Below the pieces are notes generated by a model that ran no database searches, was not told the origin of the DNA, and saw nothing but the letters and a program-made list of their open reading frames with translations. Both the position numbers and the translations under genes were made by a program. From positions 1 through 50,442 of the forward strand of contig JAAEPW010000436.1 in the NCBI GenBank assembly GCA_024232355.1: 50,442 nt of DNA. Reading direction: 5' to 3'. How positions within the stretch are numbered: position 1 is the first letter of the stretch; every line of letters starts with the position of its first letter. Source of the stretch: Chloroflexota bacterium. Lineage in GTDB: Bacteria; Chloroflexota; Anaerolineae; B4-G1. Of the stretch, positions 43,724 through 50,442 are shown piece by piece.

Positions 43724-46447
43724 ATGTCAAAATCACGTCGAGTAATAGATAGGTTTAAGAAAATGATAAACGAATCCACATTTCCACACATCACCACAAA
43801 ACTACATGTTCCGACAACGCGGTCCGACCTGCTCAACCGTCCGCGCCTCAACCAACAGCTCGATCGCTGCGTGGAGCACAAACTGATGCTGGTCTCGGCG
43901 CCGACCGGTTTCGGCAAGACCACCCTGCTCAGCGAGTGGAGCCAGCAGAGCGAGTGCCCGGTCGCCTGGGTTTCGCTGGACGACACCGACAACGACCCGA
44001 TGCACTTTTGGTCATACGTGGTAGCCGCCCTGGACAAGCTGGACGACAGCGTCGGGGAGAACGTGCTGCCCCTCATCCACTCGTCGCGCCCGTCGCCAGT
44101 CGAGTACACGATCCCCACGCTCATCAACACGGTCACGAGCATTCCGGCTCATTTCACCCTGGTGCTGGACGATTACCACTGCATCGAGTCGGAGACGATC
44201 CACGAGGCGCTGGCCTATCTGCTCGAATACCTGCCGTCCAACATGCACGTGATCCTGCTCAGCCGGACTGAGCCGCCACTGCCGTTAGCACAATGGCGCG
44301 CCCGCGGACAGTTGATGGAACTGCGGGTGCCCGACCTGCGCTTTTTGATGGATGAGACGGCGCACCTGTTCAATCAGACGATGGGATTGGACCTGCTGCC
44401 GAGAGACGTGGCAACCCTTCAGGAGCGGACCGAGGGGTGGGCGGCGGGCTTGCAGTTGGCGGCCTTGACGGTCCAGGATCAGTCGGGTGTCGGCTCCTTG
44501 CAAGACTTTTCCGGGGATCACCAGTACATCGCGGGCTATTTGGCCTCAGAGGTGTTGCAACGACAGCCCGAGCCGGTCCGCGACTTTTTGTTGCAGACGT
44601 CCGTCTTGAAAGTCCTCAAAGGCTCATTGTGCGACGCGGTCACGGGAGGGACGGACAGCGCGGTGATCCTGGAACAACTGCACCAGGCCAACCTGTTCAT
44701 CGCCGCCCTCGACCGCAAGGGCCACTATCGCTACCACCAAATGTTTGCCGACTTTTTGCGCGACCAATTGGAGCGCGATCCGTCCTTCGACCCGTCAGTG
44801 CTGCACCTGCGAGCGGCGGACTGGTACGAGAGGCACGGCGGCCTCAACCAGGCCATCGACCACACGCTGGCCGCCGGTCACGTCGACGAGGCCGTTCACC
44901 TCATCGAAAAGACGGCCCGCCAACACGTGATGCGGGGCGAGTTTGCGACGCTCTTGGGATGGTTCCGAACGCTGCCGGACCACGCCATTCACGAACGTCC
45001 CGAGTTTTGTCTGCTTTACGCCTGGGTGCTGACCAACTCGGGCCAACAGGACGCGGCATCTGCAATGTTGGATCAACTCGACGCGCACCTGCACGACAGC
45101 GACGAGGCGAACACCCTGCTGGGCGAAGCGGCCAACGTGCGGGCGCGCATCGCGGTGTTCCGGGGGGATACGGCGCAAAATATTCATTATTCGAAAAAAT
45201 CCCTGGACTTGTTACCCGCCGATCACCTGATGCGGGGCGATGTGTTCCTGGACCTGGCCTTTGCCCACAACGACGTCCAGGATTTCGAGGCTGCCGAACC
45301 GGCTTTTATCAAGGCGATCGAGTTGAGCCAGCCCGCGGGGAATCTCCGCACGGCGTTGATGGCGACCTATTATCTGTCGGACACGTACGTGAATCGCGGA
45401 CTGTTCCGGCAGGCGGTCCAACGTTGGCAGCAGGGGGTGGCGTGGTGCAAGCAAGCCGACCCGCCCTCGGCCTCGGCCTGTTGGGCGCACGCCGGGTTTG
45501 GCGCGCTCCTGTACGAGTGGAACGATGTGGCATCGGCCGTCGATCACCTGAGAAAGGCCCTCGACTTGGGGCGCAAGAGCGGCGAGATCAAGGTGCTGAT
45601 GTACGCGCCCGTATCGCTGGCCTCGGCGCTGCAAACCCAAGGACAGCCGGACGAAGCGCTGACGCTCCTGGACGCCGGGGCCGAGGTCGCCCGGCAGACG
45701 TCTGTCGAAAGTCTGGCACAAAACATCGATGCCGCCCGGATGGCGGTGTGGCTGCGGCAGGGCGAGTTGGACACAGCGGAAAGGTGGCTCCAACACCGTG
45801 GGCTGAGCGTCTGGAGCAATGACCTGCCTCACAGCTATGTCACGATGCTGGCCCGTTTCCACCTGGCTCAGAGCCGGGCGGATCAAGCGTCGTCTACCGA
45901 TGAGTTGGCCCGTGCCATCGAGTTGCTTGAGACTCTGTATGACGTGGATACGGTGTATGGCTTGACCTATGTCCGGGCGCAACACCTGGCCTTGCTGGCA
46001 ATGTTATACCTAGCTTTTGACGATGACGATCAAGCCATCGACAAACTAGCCAAGGCCGTGTCGCTCGCCGAACCATTGGGGTTGGTACGGACTTTTGTCG
46101 ATTACGGGGTGGGCATGGCCTCCTTGCTCCGCGATCTGGCTACCAAGGGGCACGGTCCCAATTACCTGGCCAAGCTTTTGGGCGCTTTTCGGGATGACGC
46201 GTCCCCCCAGAGAGAGATCGACAGCCTCCCGCCCGTCATCAGCCAGCCACTGATAGATCCTCTGCGCCGGCGAGAGATCGAGGTACTAGAACACATCAAT
46301 CAGGGATGTTCGAACAAAGAGATCGCCGACGAGATGGTGGTGGCGGTGAGCACCGTCAAGTGGTACCTGCGCAATATCTATGGCAAGCTCCAGGTGAACC
46401 GGCGCACCCAGGCCGTGGCTAGGGCTAGAGAGCTAAATTTGCTCTAA
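43724..46447 (+). CDS. MalT-like LuxR-family ATP-dependent transcription regulator
   Basis: 907 residues. A STAND-type NTPase begins with SAPTGFGKTTLLSEW (P-loop near 58-66), Walker B TLVLDDYH and the sensor VILLSRTEPPLPLAQWRARG. A long TPR-like superhelix (about 350-820) and a LuxR-type HTH (about 842-907; LRRREIEVLEHINQGCSNKEIA ... HTH split as NKEIADEMVVAVSTVKWYLR) follow. Ligand and ATP binding would allow DNA binding. Targets are unknown; the flanking genes are candidates. ATG 43763 is another possible start; no clear ribosome site precedes either. Confidence 0.93.
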   Translation: MSKSRRVIDRFKKMINESTFPHITTKLHVPTTRSDLLNRPRLNQQLDRCVEHKLMLVSAPTGFGKTTLLSEWSQQSECPVAWVSLDDTDNDPMHFWSYVVAALDKLDDSVGENVLPLIHSSRPSPVEYTIPTLINTVTSIPAHFTLVLDDYHCIESETIHEALAYLLEYLPSNMHVILLSRTEPPLPLAQWRARGQLMELRVPDLRFLMDETAHLFNQTMGLDLLPRDVATLQERTEGWAAGLQLAALTVQDQSGVGSLQDFSGDHQYIAGYLASEVLQRQPEPVRDFLLQTSVLKVLKGSLCDAVTGGTDSAVILEQLHQANLFIAALDRKGHYRYHQMFADFLRDQLERDPSFDPSVLHLRAADWYERHGGLNQAIDHTLAAGHVDEAVHLIEKTARQHVMRGEFATLLGWFRTLPDHAIHERPEFCLLYAWVLTNSGQQDAASAMLDQLDAHLHDSDEANTLLGEAANVRARIAVFRGDTAQNIHYSKKSLDLLPADHLMRGDVFLDLAFAHNDVQDFEAAEPAFIKAIELSQPAGNLRTALMATYYLSDTYVNRGLFRQAVQRWQQGVAWCKQADPPSASACWAHAGFGALLYEWNDVASAVDHLRKALDLGRKSGEIKVLMYAPVSLASALQTQGQPDEALTLLDAGAEVARQTSVESLAQNIDAARMAVWLRQGELDTAERWLQHRGLSVWSNDLPHSYVTMLARFHLAQSRADQASSTDELARAIELLETLYDVDTVYGLTYVRAQHLALLAMLYLAFDDDDQAIDKLAKAVSLAEPLGLVRTFVDYGVGMASLLRDLATKGHGPNYLAKLLGAFRDDASPQREIDSLPPVISQPLIDPLRRREIEVLEHINQGCSNKEIADEMVVAVSTVKWYLRNIYGKLQVNRRTQAVARARELNLL

Positions 46448-46456
46448 CACCCCCAC

Positions 46457-46607
46457 CAGGGCTGTTCGGTTCCAGTTTCCCAATGCTCTCAGCCCCCGTC
46501 TCGGGGGCTGTTTTGGGTAAGAACCTTTTCCAGAAACAACATGCCGTCGCATGGGCCGCCCCCGGGACGAGGGCTTGAGCGTTCCGTGTGGGAATTGGAC
46601 AGCCCTG
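46457..46607. repeat. 151-bp nested palindromic element (family copy B)
   Basis: Long imperfect inverted ends of about 50 nt start with CAGGGCTGT on both strands. Inside is AGCCCCCG-TCT-CGGGGGCT (46491-46509) and, on the right, GGCCGCCCCCGGGAC. Parts match copies at 23033-23270 and 26774-26860. No coding capacity. It lies 9 nt after the stop of the MalT-like gene and may also end its transcript. Confidence 0.65.
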
Positions 46608-46661
46608 AGCACCGTGCAATCCCCCTCCTTTTTGTCCCTCCTTTTACCCTCCTTTTGGACG

Positions 46662-46690
46662 GTGACCTGGTCCTCTGAATGGTCTATAAT
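46662..46690 (+). promoter_or_regulatory. Promoter of the ParB-fold gene
   Basis: A weak GTGACC, 17 nt, then a perfect TATAAT, about 50 nt before ATG 46741. Confidence 0.55.
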
Positions 46691-46740
46691 GCGTGCATAG
46701 GTCGGGGCAATCACGACCTCGTTTAGAAGGAGAGCACGCA

Positions 46741-47298
46741 ATGAATACTTTTCAGACCAACACAATAGGACAAACACTCAGCTATTCGGACAACCGGCTC
46801 CGCGCGAATTCCATGGCGGCACAGTTGTACCATACAGCCCACAAGTGGGGCCGTATGCGCCGAGTCCGGTCAATGTTGACGGGGAAATCTCACCGCCTCT
46901 TCAACCTGGAGACCATCCAGACTGCTTGCAACGTGCGCGGACGCCACTATGCCGGAGTGCGGACTGTGTCCATCGGTCAGATCCGTGGCAGCGAGGGACG
47001 CTCTGAGGATTTCGACGTGAACTTTTCGCCACTTCAAACGCACACACGGAATCGATGGCTGCGCATCGCCGTGGCGCGACAGGCGGGGGAAGAGATGCCG
47101 CCCGTCAAGCTGATCCGGATCGGCGACGTCTATTTTGTGCGGGACGGACACCATCGCATCTCGGTGGCGCGGGCGCTAGGGCAAAAAGAGATCGAGGCCG
47201 AGGTGATGGTCTGGCAAATCGCCGGGCCGCCTCCCTGGAAGCCGCAGGCGCAGTCCTGTGCTTGGGTGAACCCGCCTGTGGGTCAGGTGGCGTGCTAA
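46741..47298 (+). CDS. ParB/sulfiredoxin-fold domain protein
   Basis: 185 residues from ATG 46741, with AAGGAGAG upstream. Residues about 100-160 match the ParB N-terminal nuclease-like fold: VNFSPLQTH, MPPVKLIRIGDVYFVRDGHH and RISVARALGQKEIEAEV, where DGHHR is the hallmark. No HTH of plasmid ParB is present. Such stand-alone proteins are common near stress or metabolic genes, with unknown roles. The aldo/keto reductase gene follows after 29 nt. Confidence 0.75.
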   Translation: MNTFQTNTIGQTLSYSDNRLRANSMAAQLYHTAHKWGRMRRVRSMLTGKSHRLFNLETIQTACNVRGRHYAGVRTVSIGQIRGSEGRSEDFDVNFSPLQTHTRNRWLRIAVARQAGEEMPPVKLIRIGDVYFVRDGHHRISVARALGQKEIEAEVMVWQIAGPPPWKPQAQSCAWVNPPVGQVAC

Positions 47299-47327
47299 GC
47301 TAGAGCGAGAAAAATAAGGAGATAGTG

Positions 47328-48512
47328 ATGCAATATCGACCATTTGGCAAGTTGGATTTTCAGGTTTCGGCGCTCGGGTTTGGCGCGATGCGGCTTCCCA
47401 CCAAAAATGGGAATGCCGGCGACATCGACGAGGCCGAGGCGACCCGTATGCTCCGCCAGGCCATCAATCAAGGTGTCAATTATGTCGACACGGCGTACCC
47501 TTATCACGAGGGGAACAGCGAGGCGTTCGTGGGGCGGGCGCTCCAAGACGGGTACCGGGAAAAGGTCCAACTGGCGACCAAGATGCCCAGTTGGGAAATT
47601 CAGACCGCCGACGACTTTGACAGGTATCTGAACGAGCAACTGGATCGGCTGCAACTCGATTGTGTCGATTTTTACCTGTTGCATGCCCTAAACAAGGATT
47701 GGTGGCACAAACTACGCGATTTGGGCGTGCTCGACTGGGCTGAGCGGACCATCGCCGAGGGGCGCTTTCGCCACCTGGCATTCTCTTTTCACGGCGATTA
47801 CGAGACTTTTGAGGAAATCGTCGACGCATACGACAAGTGGGCGTTCTGTCAGATTCAGTACAACTATATCGACGTGGAGAACCAGGCGGGCGTCAAGGGT
47901 CTCAAGTACGCGGCGTCGAAAGGTCTAGCGGTCGTGATCATGGAACCGTTGCTGGGCGGCAAGCTGGTCGCCCCGCCGCAGCCGATCCAGGCAATCTGGG
48001 ACACGGCGACGACCCAGCGCACGCCGGTCGAGTGGGCGCTACAATGGTTGTGGGACCAGCCCGAGGTCTCGATGGTCCTCAGTGGGATGAGCACGATGGC
48101 GCACGTGGAGGAAAACGTCGCCATCGCTGCCAGATCGGGTGTCGGTACGCTGACGGCGGACGAGGGGCGGCTCTTTGACCAAGTGCGGGCCAAATACCCG
48201 GAACTCTCGCCCATTCCGTGTACGAAATGTGGGTATTGTCAGTGCCCGCAGGGTGTGGACATACCGGGAAATTTTGGCAGCTACAACGACGGCATCATGT
48301 ACGACAAGCCCGACGCCTCGCGCGGGCATTACGGGTGGTTGGAATATGCCTACGCCGAGCAGGGTATCTATGATCACGATATGCGGGCCGCTATGTGCGT
48401 GCAATGCGGCGAGTGCGAGACCAAATGCCCGCAGTCGATTCCGATCAGTGAGTGGATGCCGGTCATCCACTCGGTGTTGGGGGAGGGGCAGCCGTTTGTG
48501 ACGAGTTTGTAG
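47328..48512 (+). CDS. Aldo/keto reductase with C-terminal ferredoxin-type domain (paralogue)
   Basis: 394 residues from ATG 47328 with AAGGAG 6 nt upstream. It is very like the protein at 38018 throughout (shared GVNYVDTAYPYHEGNSE, FYLLHAL, CQIQYNYIDVENQAG). The second cluster motif is CVQCGECETKCP. The first is CTKCGYCQCPQG, one residue shorter than CTKCEYCLPCP in the paralogue, so its fourth ligand is displaced. It follows the ParB-fold gene. Confidence 0.93.
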   Translation: MQYRPFGKLDFQVSALGFGAMRLPTKNGNAGDIDEAEATRMLRQAINQGVNYVDTAYPYHEGNSEAFVGRALQDGYREKVQLATKMPSWEIQTADDFDRYLNEQLDRLQLDCVDFYLLHALNKDWWHKLRDLGVLDWAERTIAEGRFRHLAFSFHGDYETFEEIVDAYDKWAFCQIQYNYIDVENQAGVKGLKYAASKGLAVVIMEPLLGGKLVAPPQPIQAIWDTATTQRTPVEWALQWLWDQPEVSMVLSGMSTMAHVEENVAIAARSGVGTLTADEGRLFDQVRAKYPELSPIPCTKCGYCQCPQGVDIPGNFGSYNDGIMYDKPDASRGHYGWLEYAYAEQGIYDHDMRAAMCVQCGECETKCPQSIPISEWMPVIHSVLGEGQPFVTSL

Positions 48513-48682
48513 GGGGTCTGTTTTATCCATATCCGCCGGTCGCTAAACCGCCCGGCTCAAAGCGTCGGATGCAGCATCCGCACCCTGCTCCGCAGGCTTA
48601 TCTGCCGTTGGAGGAGGGGACAGCTATTGTATTGGGGATGGTCTAAGAAATAAAAACGAGGCGTTGTACTAGTTGAACCTTT

Positions 48683-48709
48683 TCTTCTTTCCTTTGATAG
48701 GAAAGAAGA
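48683..48709. repeat. Perfect 11-bp hairpin upstream of the NTF2-like gene
   Basis: TCTTCTTTCCT and AGGAAAGAAGA pair around a 5-nt loop, with an outer TTGTACT/AGTACAA pair further out. It could regulate the gene at 48760. The preceding stretch from 48513 holds only a GGATGC/GCATCC palindrome. Confidence 0.45.
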
Positions 48710-48759
48710 GTACAATTGTGTTTGTGATGCTTTTGATTTATAAACAATGGAGGCAAACC

Positions 48760-49140
48760 GTGTCTAGTTACGAAACCGAAAAGCCAGCAATTCAAAAAGC
48801 AATTTTGGACTATTACCACGAGGGTCACGCCAAATGTGACTATAAATTCTACGAGAACATCTTGCACCCCGAGTGGAAGTTTTTCATGTTGGACCAGGGG
48901 CAGTTAAAGGTTGTGGACCGGGACGAATATTATTCTTGGTACAACCCCGAGAACATTGACCCAGAACTGGTATGGGAGACAGAGTTCCACAGCGTTGACG
49001 TGATGGGAAACGTCGCCGCCGTCAAAATCAAGTTGGAATGCCAAAAGGTAAAGTATACAGACTTTTTCAACATGATGAAACTCGACGGGCAATGGTGGAT
49101 CATGCACAAGATATCGCACGGCGTGCGCAAAGACGAGTAA
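48760..49140 (+). CDS. NTF2-like (lumazine-binding-like) protein
   Basis: 126 residues from GTG 48760, selected for GGAGG 6 nt upstream. The cone-shaped NTF2 fold is suggested by AIQKAILDYYHEGHAKCDY, the ILHPEWKFF strand, and alternating strands ending DGQWWIMHKISHG. Such proteins bind small hydrophobic ligands or act as enzymes; no catalytic pair can be named. It stands alone. Confidence 0.75.
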   Translation: MSSYETEKPAIQKAILDYYHEGHAKCDYKFYENILHPEWKFFMLDQGQLKVVDRDEYYSWYNPENIDPELVWETEFHSVDVMGNVAAVKIKLECQKVKYTDFFNMMKLDGQWWIMHKISHGVRKDE

Positions 49141-49150
49141 ATTTCACTTT

Positions 49151-49199
49151 GCTCGTGGCCCCGTCCTCGGGACGACGTCTCCGAGGTGGGGATACGAGC
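49151..49199. terminator. Large hairpin after the NTF2-like gene
   Basis: GCTCGTGGCCCCGTCCTCGG pairs imperfectly with CCGAGGTGGGGATACGAGC around a 10-nt loop. It starts 10 nt after the stop. There is no T run, so it may be a non-canonical terminator or stability hairpin. Confidence 0.5.
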
Positions 49200-49326
49200 G
49201 TTTATGCTTTCCTATAACACAAGTAAAGGCATTGTTCAGAAACAACGTCGCATTTTTCAAGCATTTTTACTTGGGAAGCGAGTCGGAAAGTAAAATTATT
49301 TTTGAACGACCCTAAAGGAGTTGCAA

Positions 49327-50235
49327 TTGACTGCCCAAGCTTTACCCTACATCTTGTTGGTTGGTTTTCTTTTTGGTTCCACCCTCGTCGCCTCACGTTT
49401 CGGCATCGGGCAGTTCCATCCCTTTACCTACCTGGGACTGCGCGCCGTGCTGGCGAGCCTGGGGTATGGGGTCATCTACATCGTCAGCCGTCGACGTAGA
49501 CCGTGGCCCAAGGACCCAAGTCTGTGGCGTCACGCGACGTTGCTCGGAATCTTGGGGACCGCGTTGCCAATGGCCTGCTTTCTCTATTCCCTGCAATACA
49601 TGTCGTCTGGGATCGCCGCCATTTTTCTCACCACCGGGCCAGCGATGGCCATTTTTCTGGCCCACTTCTTTTTGGACGACGAGACACTGACGTCACGCAA
49701 GGGCATCGGGGTGATGTTGGCCGTGAGTGGGGCACTGTTAATGGCTTTGCGTGGCGAGAGCGGCCTGACGGACGTCGGGCGAGCCAGTCCATTGGGATAT
49801 GGCCTGATGTTCGTGGCGCTCGCTTTTGGCAATGGAATGAGCATCTATGCCCGCAAGTATATGCGCCAGTTCGATGCGTTCGACGTGGCCAGTATTCGCA
49901 TGATGGTCACTGCGGTGGCCGTCATGCTCTTTGTCATTCTGTTCGTGGGTATAGATTTGCGCTCGGTCGACGCTCAGGGATATATGGTGCTCGTCTATGC
50001 TGCTCTGGTTGGCAATTTTGCGGCCATGTATCTGACCTTTTATAACCTCAAGCGCTTTGGGGTCACTGCTTCGTCAATGACCGACTATGTGACGCCTGTT
50101 GTGGCCAGTTTGGGCGGCGTGTTGATCCTGGATGAGCAAATCACGGTCGGTATGATGGTTGGCATTGGGTTGGTCGCCCTGGGGATCATGCTCATCAACT
50201 GGCGCAGGCGTGCACCCAAACCCAATGCGGTTTAG
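49327..50235 (+). CDS. EamA (DMT superfamily) transporter
   Basis: 302 residues from TTG 49327; AAGGAG stands 6 nt upstream, while the TTG at 49321 touches that site. Ten helices form two EamA repeats: GFLFGSTLVASRFGIGQFHP opens the first and MFVALAFGNGMSIYARKYM the second, and each ends near a Pro-rich loop (TGPAMAIFLAHFFL; TPVVASLGGVLILDEQ). These carriers move amino acids or related metabolites across the membrane; the substrate is unknown. Confidence 0.9.
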   Translation: MTAQALPYILLVGFLFGSTLVASRFGIGQFHPFTYLGLRAVLASLGYGVIYIVSRRRRPWPKDPSLWRHATLLGILGTALPMACFLYSLQYMSSGIAAIFLTTGPAMAIFLAHFFLDDETLTSRKGIGVMLAVSGALLMALRGESGLTDVGRASPLGYGLMFVALAFGNGMSIYARKYMRQFDAFDVASIRMMVTAVAVMLFVILFVGIDLRSVDAQGYMVLVYAALVGNFAAMYLTFYNLKRFGVTASSMTDYVTPVVASLGGVLILDEQITVGMMVGIGLVALGIMLINWRRRAPKPNAV

Positions 50236-50293
50236 GTTTTGCAAGTCTCAACGGGCACGATGTAATCAAAGAGAAACAATCATTGAAAGGAGA

Positions 50294-50442
50294 GGTACTG
50301 GTTCAGTTGGGTGGGATTGCTGGATAGTCAGCCAATTGTGGCTCAAAAAGGGGCTTGTAGCCGAGGTTTCCATACCTCGCAGGGCCTTACGCGCTATGGA
50401 AAGCGCGGCTACATCGTAATCCCATTCAACTGAACCAGTGCC
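50294..50442. repeat. Cloverleaf-like palindromic element at the window edge
   Basis: Ends 50294-50318 and 50418-50442 are inverted copies identical at 22 of 25 positions, sharing ACTGGTTCAGTTG and TGGGATT. Inside, 50357-50374 and 50395-50412 form a second inverted pair, and each arm also folds on itself (CGAGGT/ACCTCG and GCGCT/AGCGC). It has no coding capacity and may extend past the window. Confidence 0.7.

Noticed and set aside
44437..45822. 461-codon frame inside the MalT-like regulator gene
   Set aside because: Out-of-frame reading of GC-rich code with Arg/Gly/Pro excess.
50294..50442. tRNA gene
   Set aside because: The cloverleaf-like folding has no acceptor-stem, TTC-arm or anticodon-loop layout of a tRNA, and the outer stem is far too long.

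Overview
The window reads like a chromosomal segment of an uncultivated, free-living bacterium, most likely a Chloroflexota member (Anaerolineae-like). This is inferred from content and not from a marker gene: a MalT-type LuxR regulator, a Ser/Thr kinase fused to an FGE-sulfatase domain, LysM and CAP surface proteins, DUF362, tandem FHA domains, aldo/keto reductases with ferredoxin tails, and many TTG/GTG starts behind good Shine-Dalgarno sites. No rRNA, tRNA, CRISPR array, prophage or intact insertion sequence was seen. MurI, MurJ and LysM indicate a peptidoglycan cell.

Layout. (1) 1-10.5 kb, minus strand: a surface-polysaccharide operon read right to left. It holds an ABC exporter ATPase of the Wzt type with two C-terminal carbohydrate-binding repeats, four glycosyltransferases (two with a PqqD-like N-terminal domain) and a SAM methyltransferase cut by the left edge. 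A membrane-anchored clan-A-like glycoside hydrolase lies upstream. (2) 10.7-16.9 kb: envelope genes: LysM lipoprotein-like or secreted protein, CAP-domain protein (apparently leaderless), murI-murJ, a metallophosphoesterase and membrane proteins. (3) 17-25.5 kb: a signalling island with two divergent REC-histidine kinases, a Ser/Thr kinase with a C-terminal FGE domain, 1.5 kb of palindrome-rich DNA, and a double-FHA protein. (4) 25.6-33 kb: a CoA transferase, three PIG-L deacetylases, an M28 peptidase, a histidine phosphatase and an MFS exporter. (5) 33-37.8 kb: UDP-glucose dehydrogenase, a short Rho, a PPP-like phosphatase and a 2-hydroxyacid dehydrogenase. (6) 37.9-42.6 kb: an aldo/keto reductase, a methyltransferase broken by an amber codon, an RsbU-type phosphatase with a DksA-like zinc finger, DUF362 and GNAT proteins. 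(7) 42.7-50.4 kb: small membrane proteins, a MalT-like regulator, a ParB-fold protein, a second aldo/keto reductase, an NTF2-like protein and a DMT transporter.

The most unusual items are these. The kinase-FGE fusion has a C-terminus with the form of a diversity-generating-retroelement variable region, but no template repeat or reverse transcriptase is in the window. A 187-bp MITE-like element flanked by CTAG sits in what looks like a decayed gene that keeps its terminator. A dispersed family of nested palindromes recurs at about 23.1, 26.8 and 46.5 kb, and a separate cloverleaf-like palindrome fills the right edge. PqqD-like domains are fused to glycosyltransferases. No complete new defence or mobile system could be shown.
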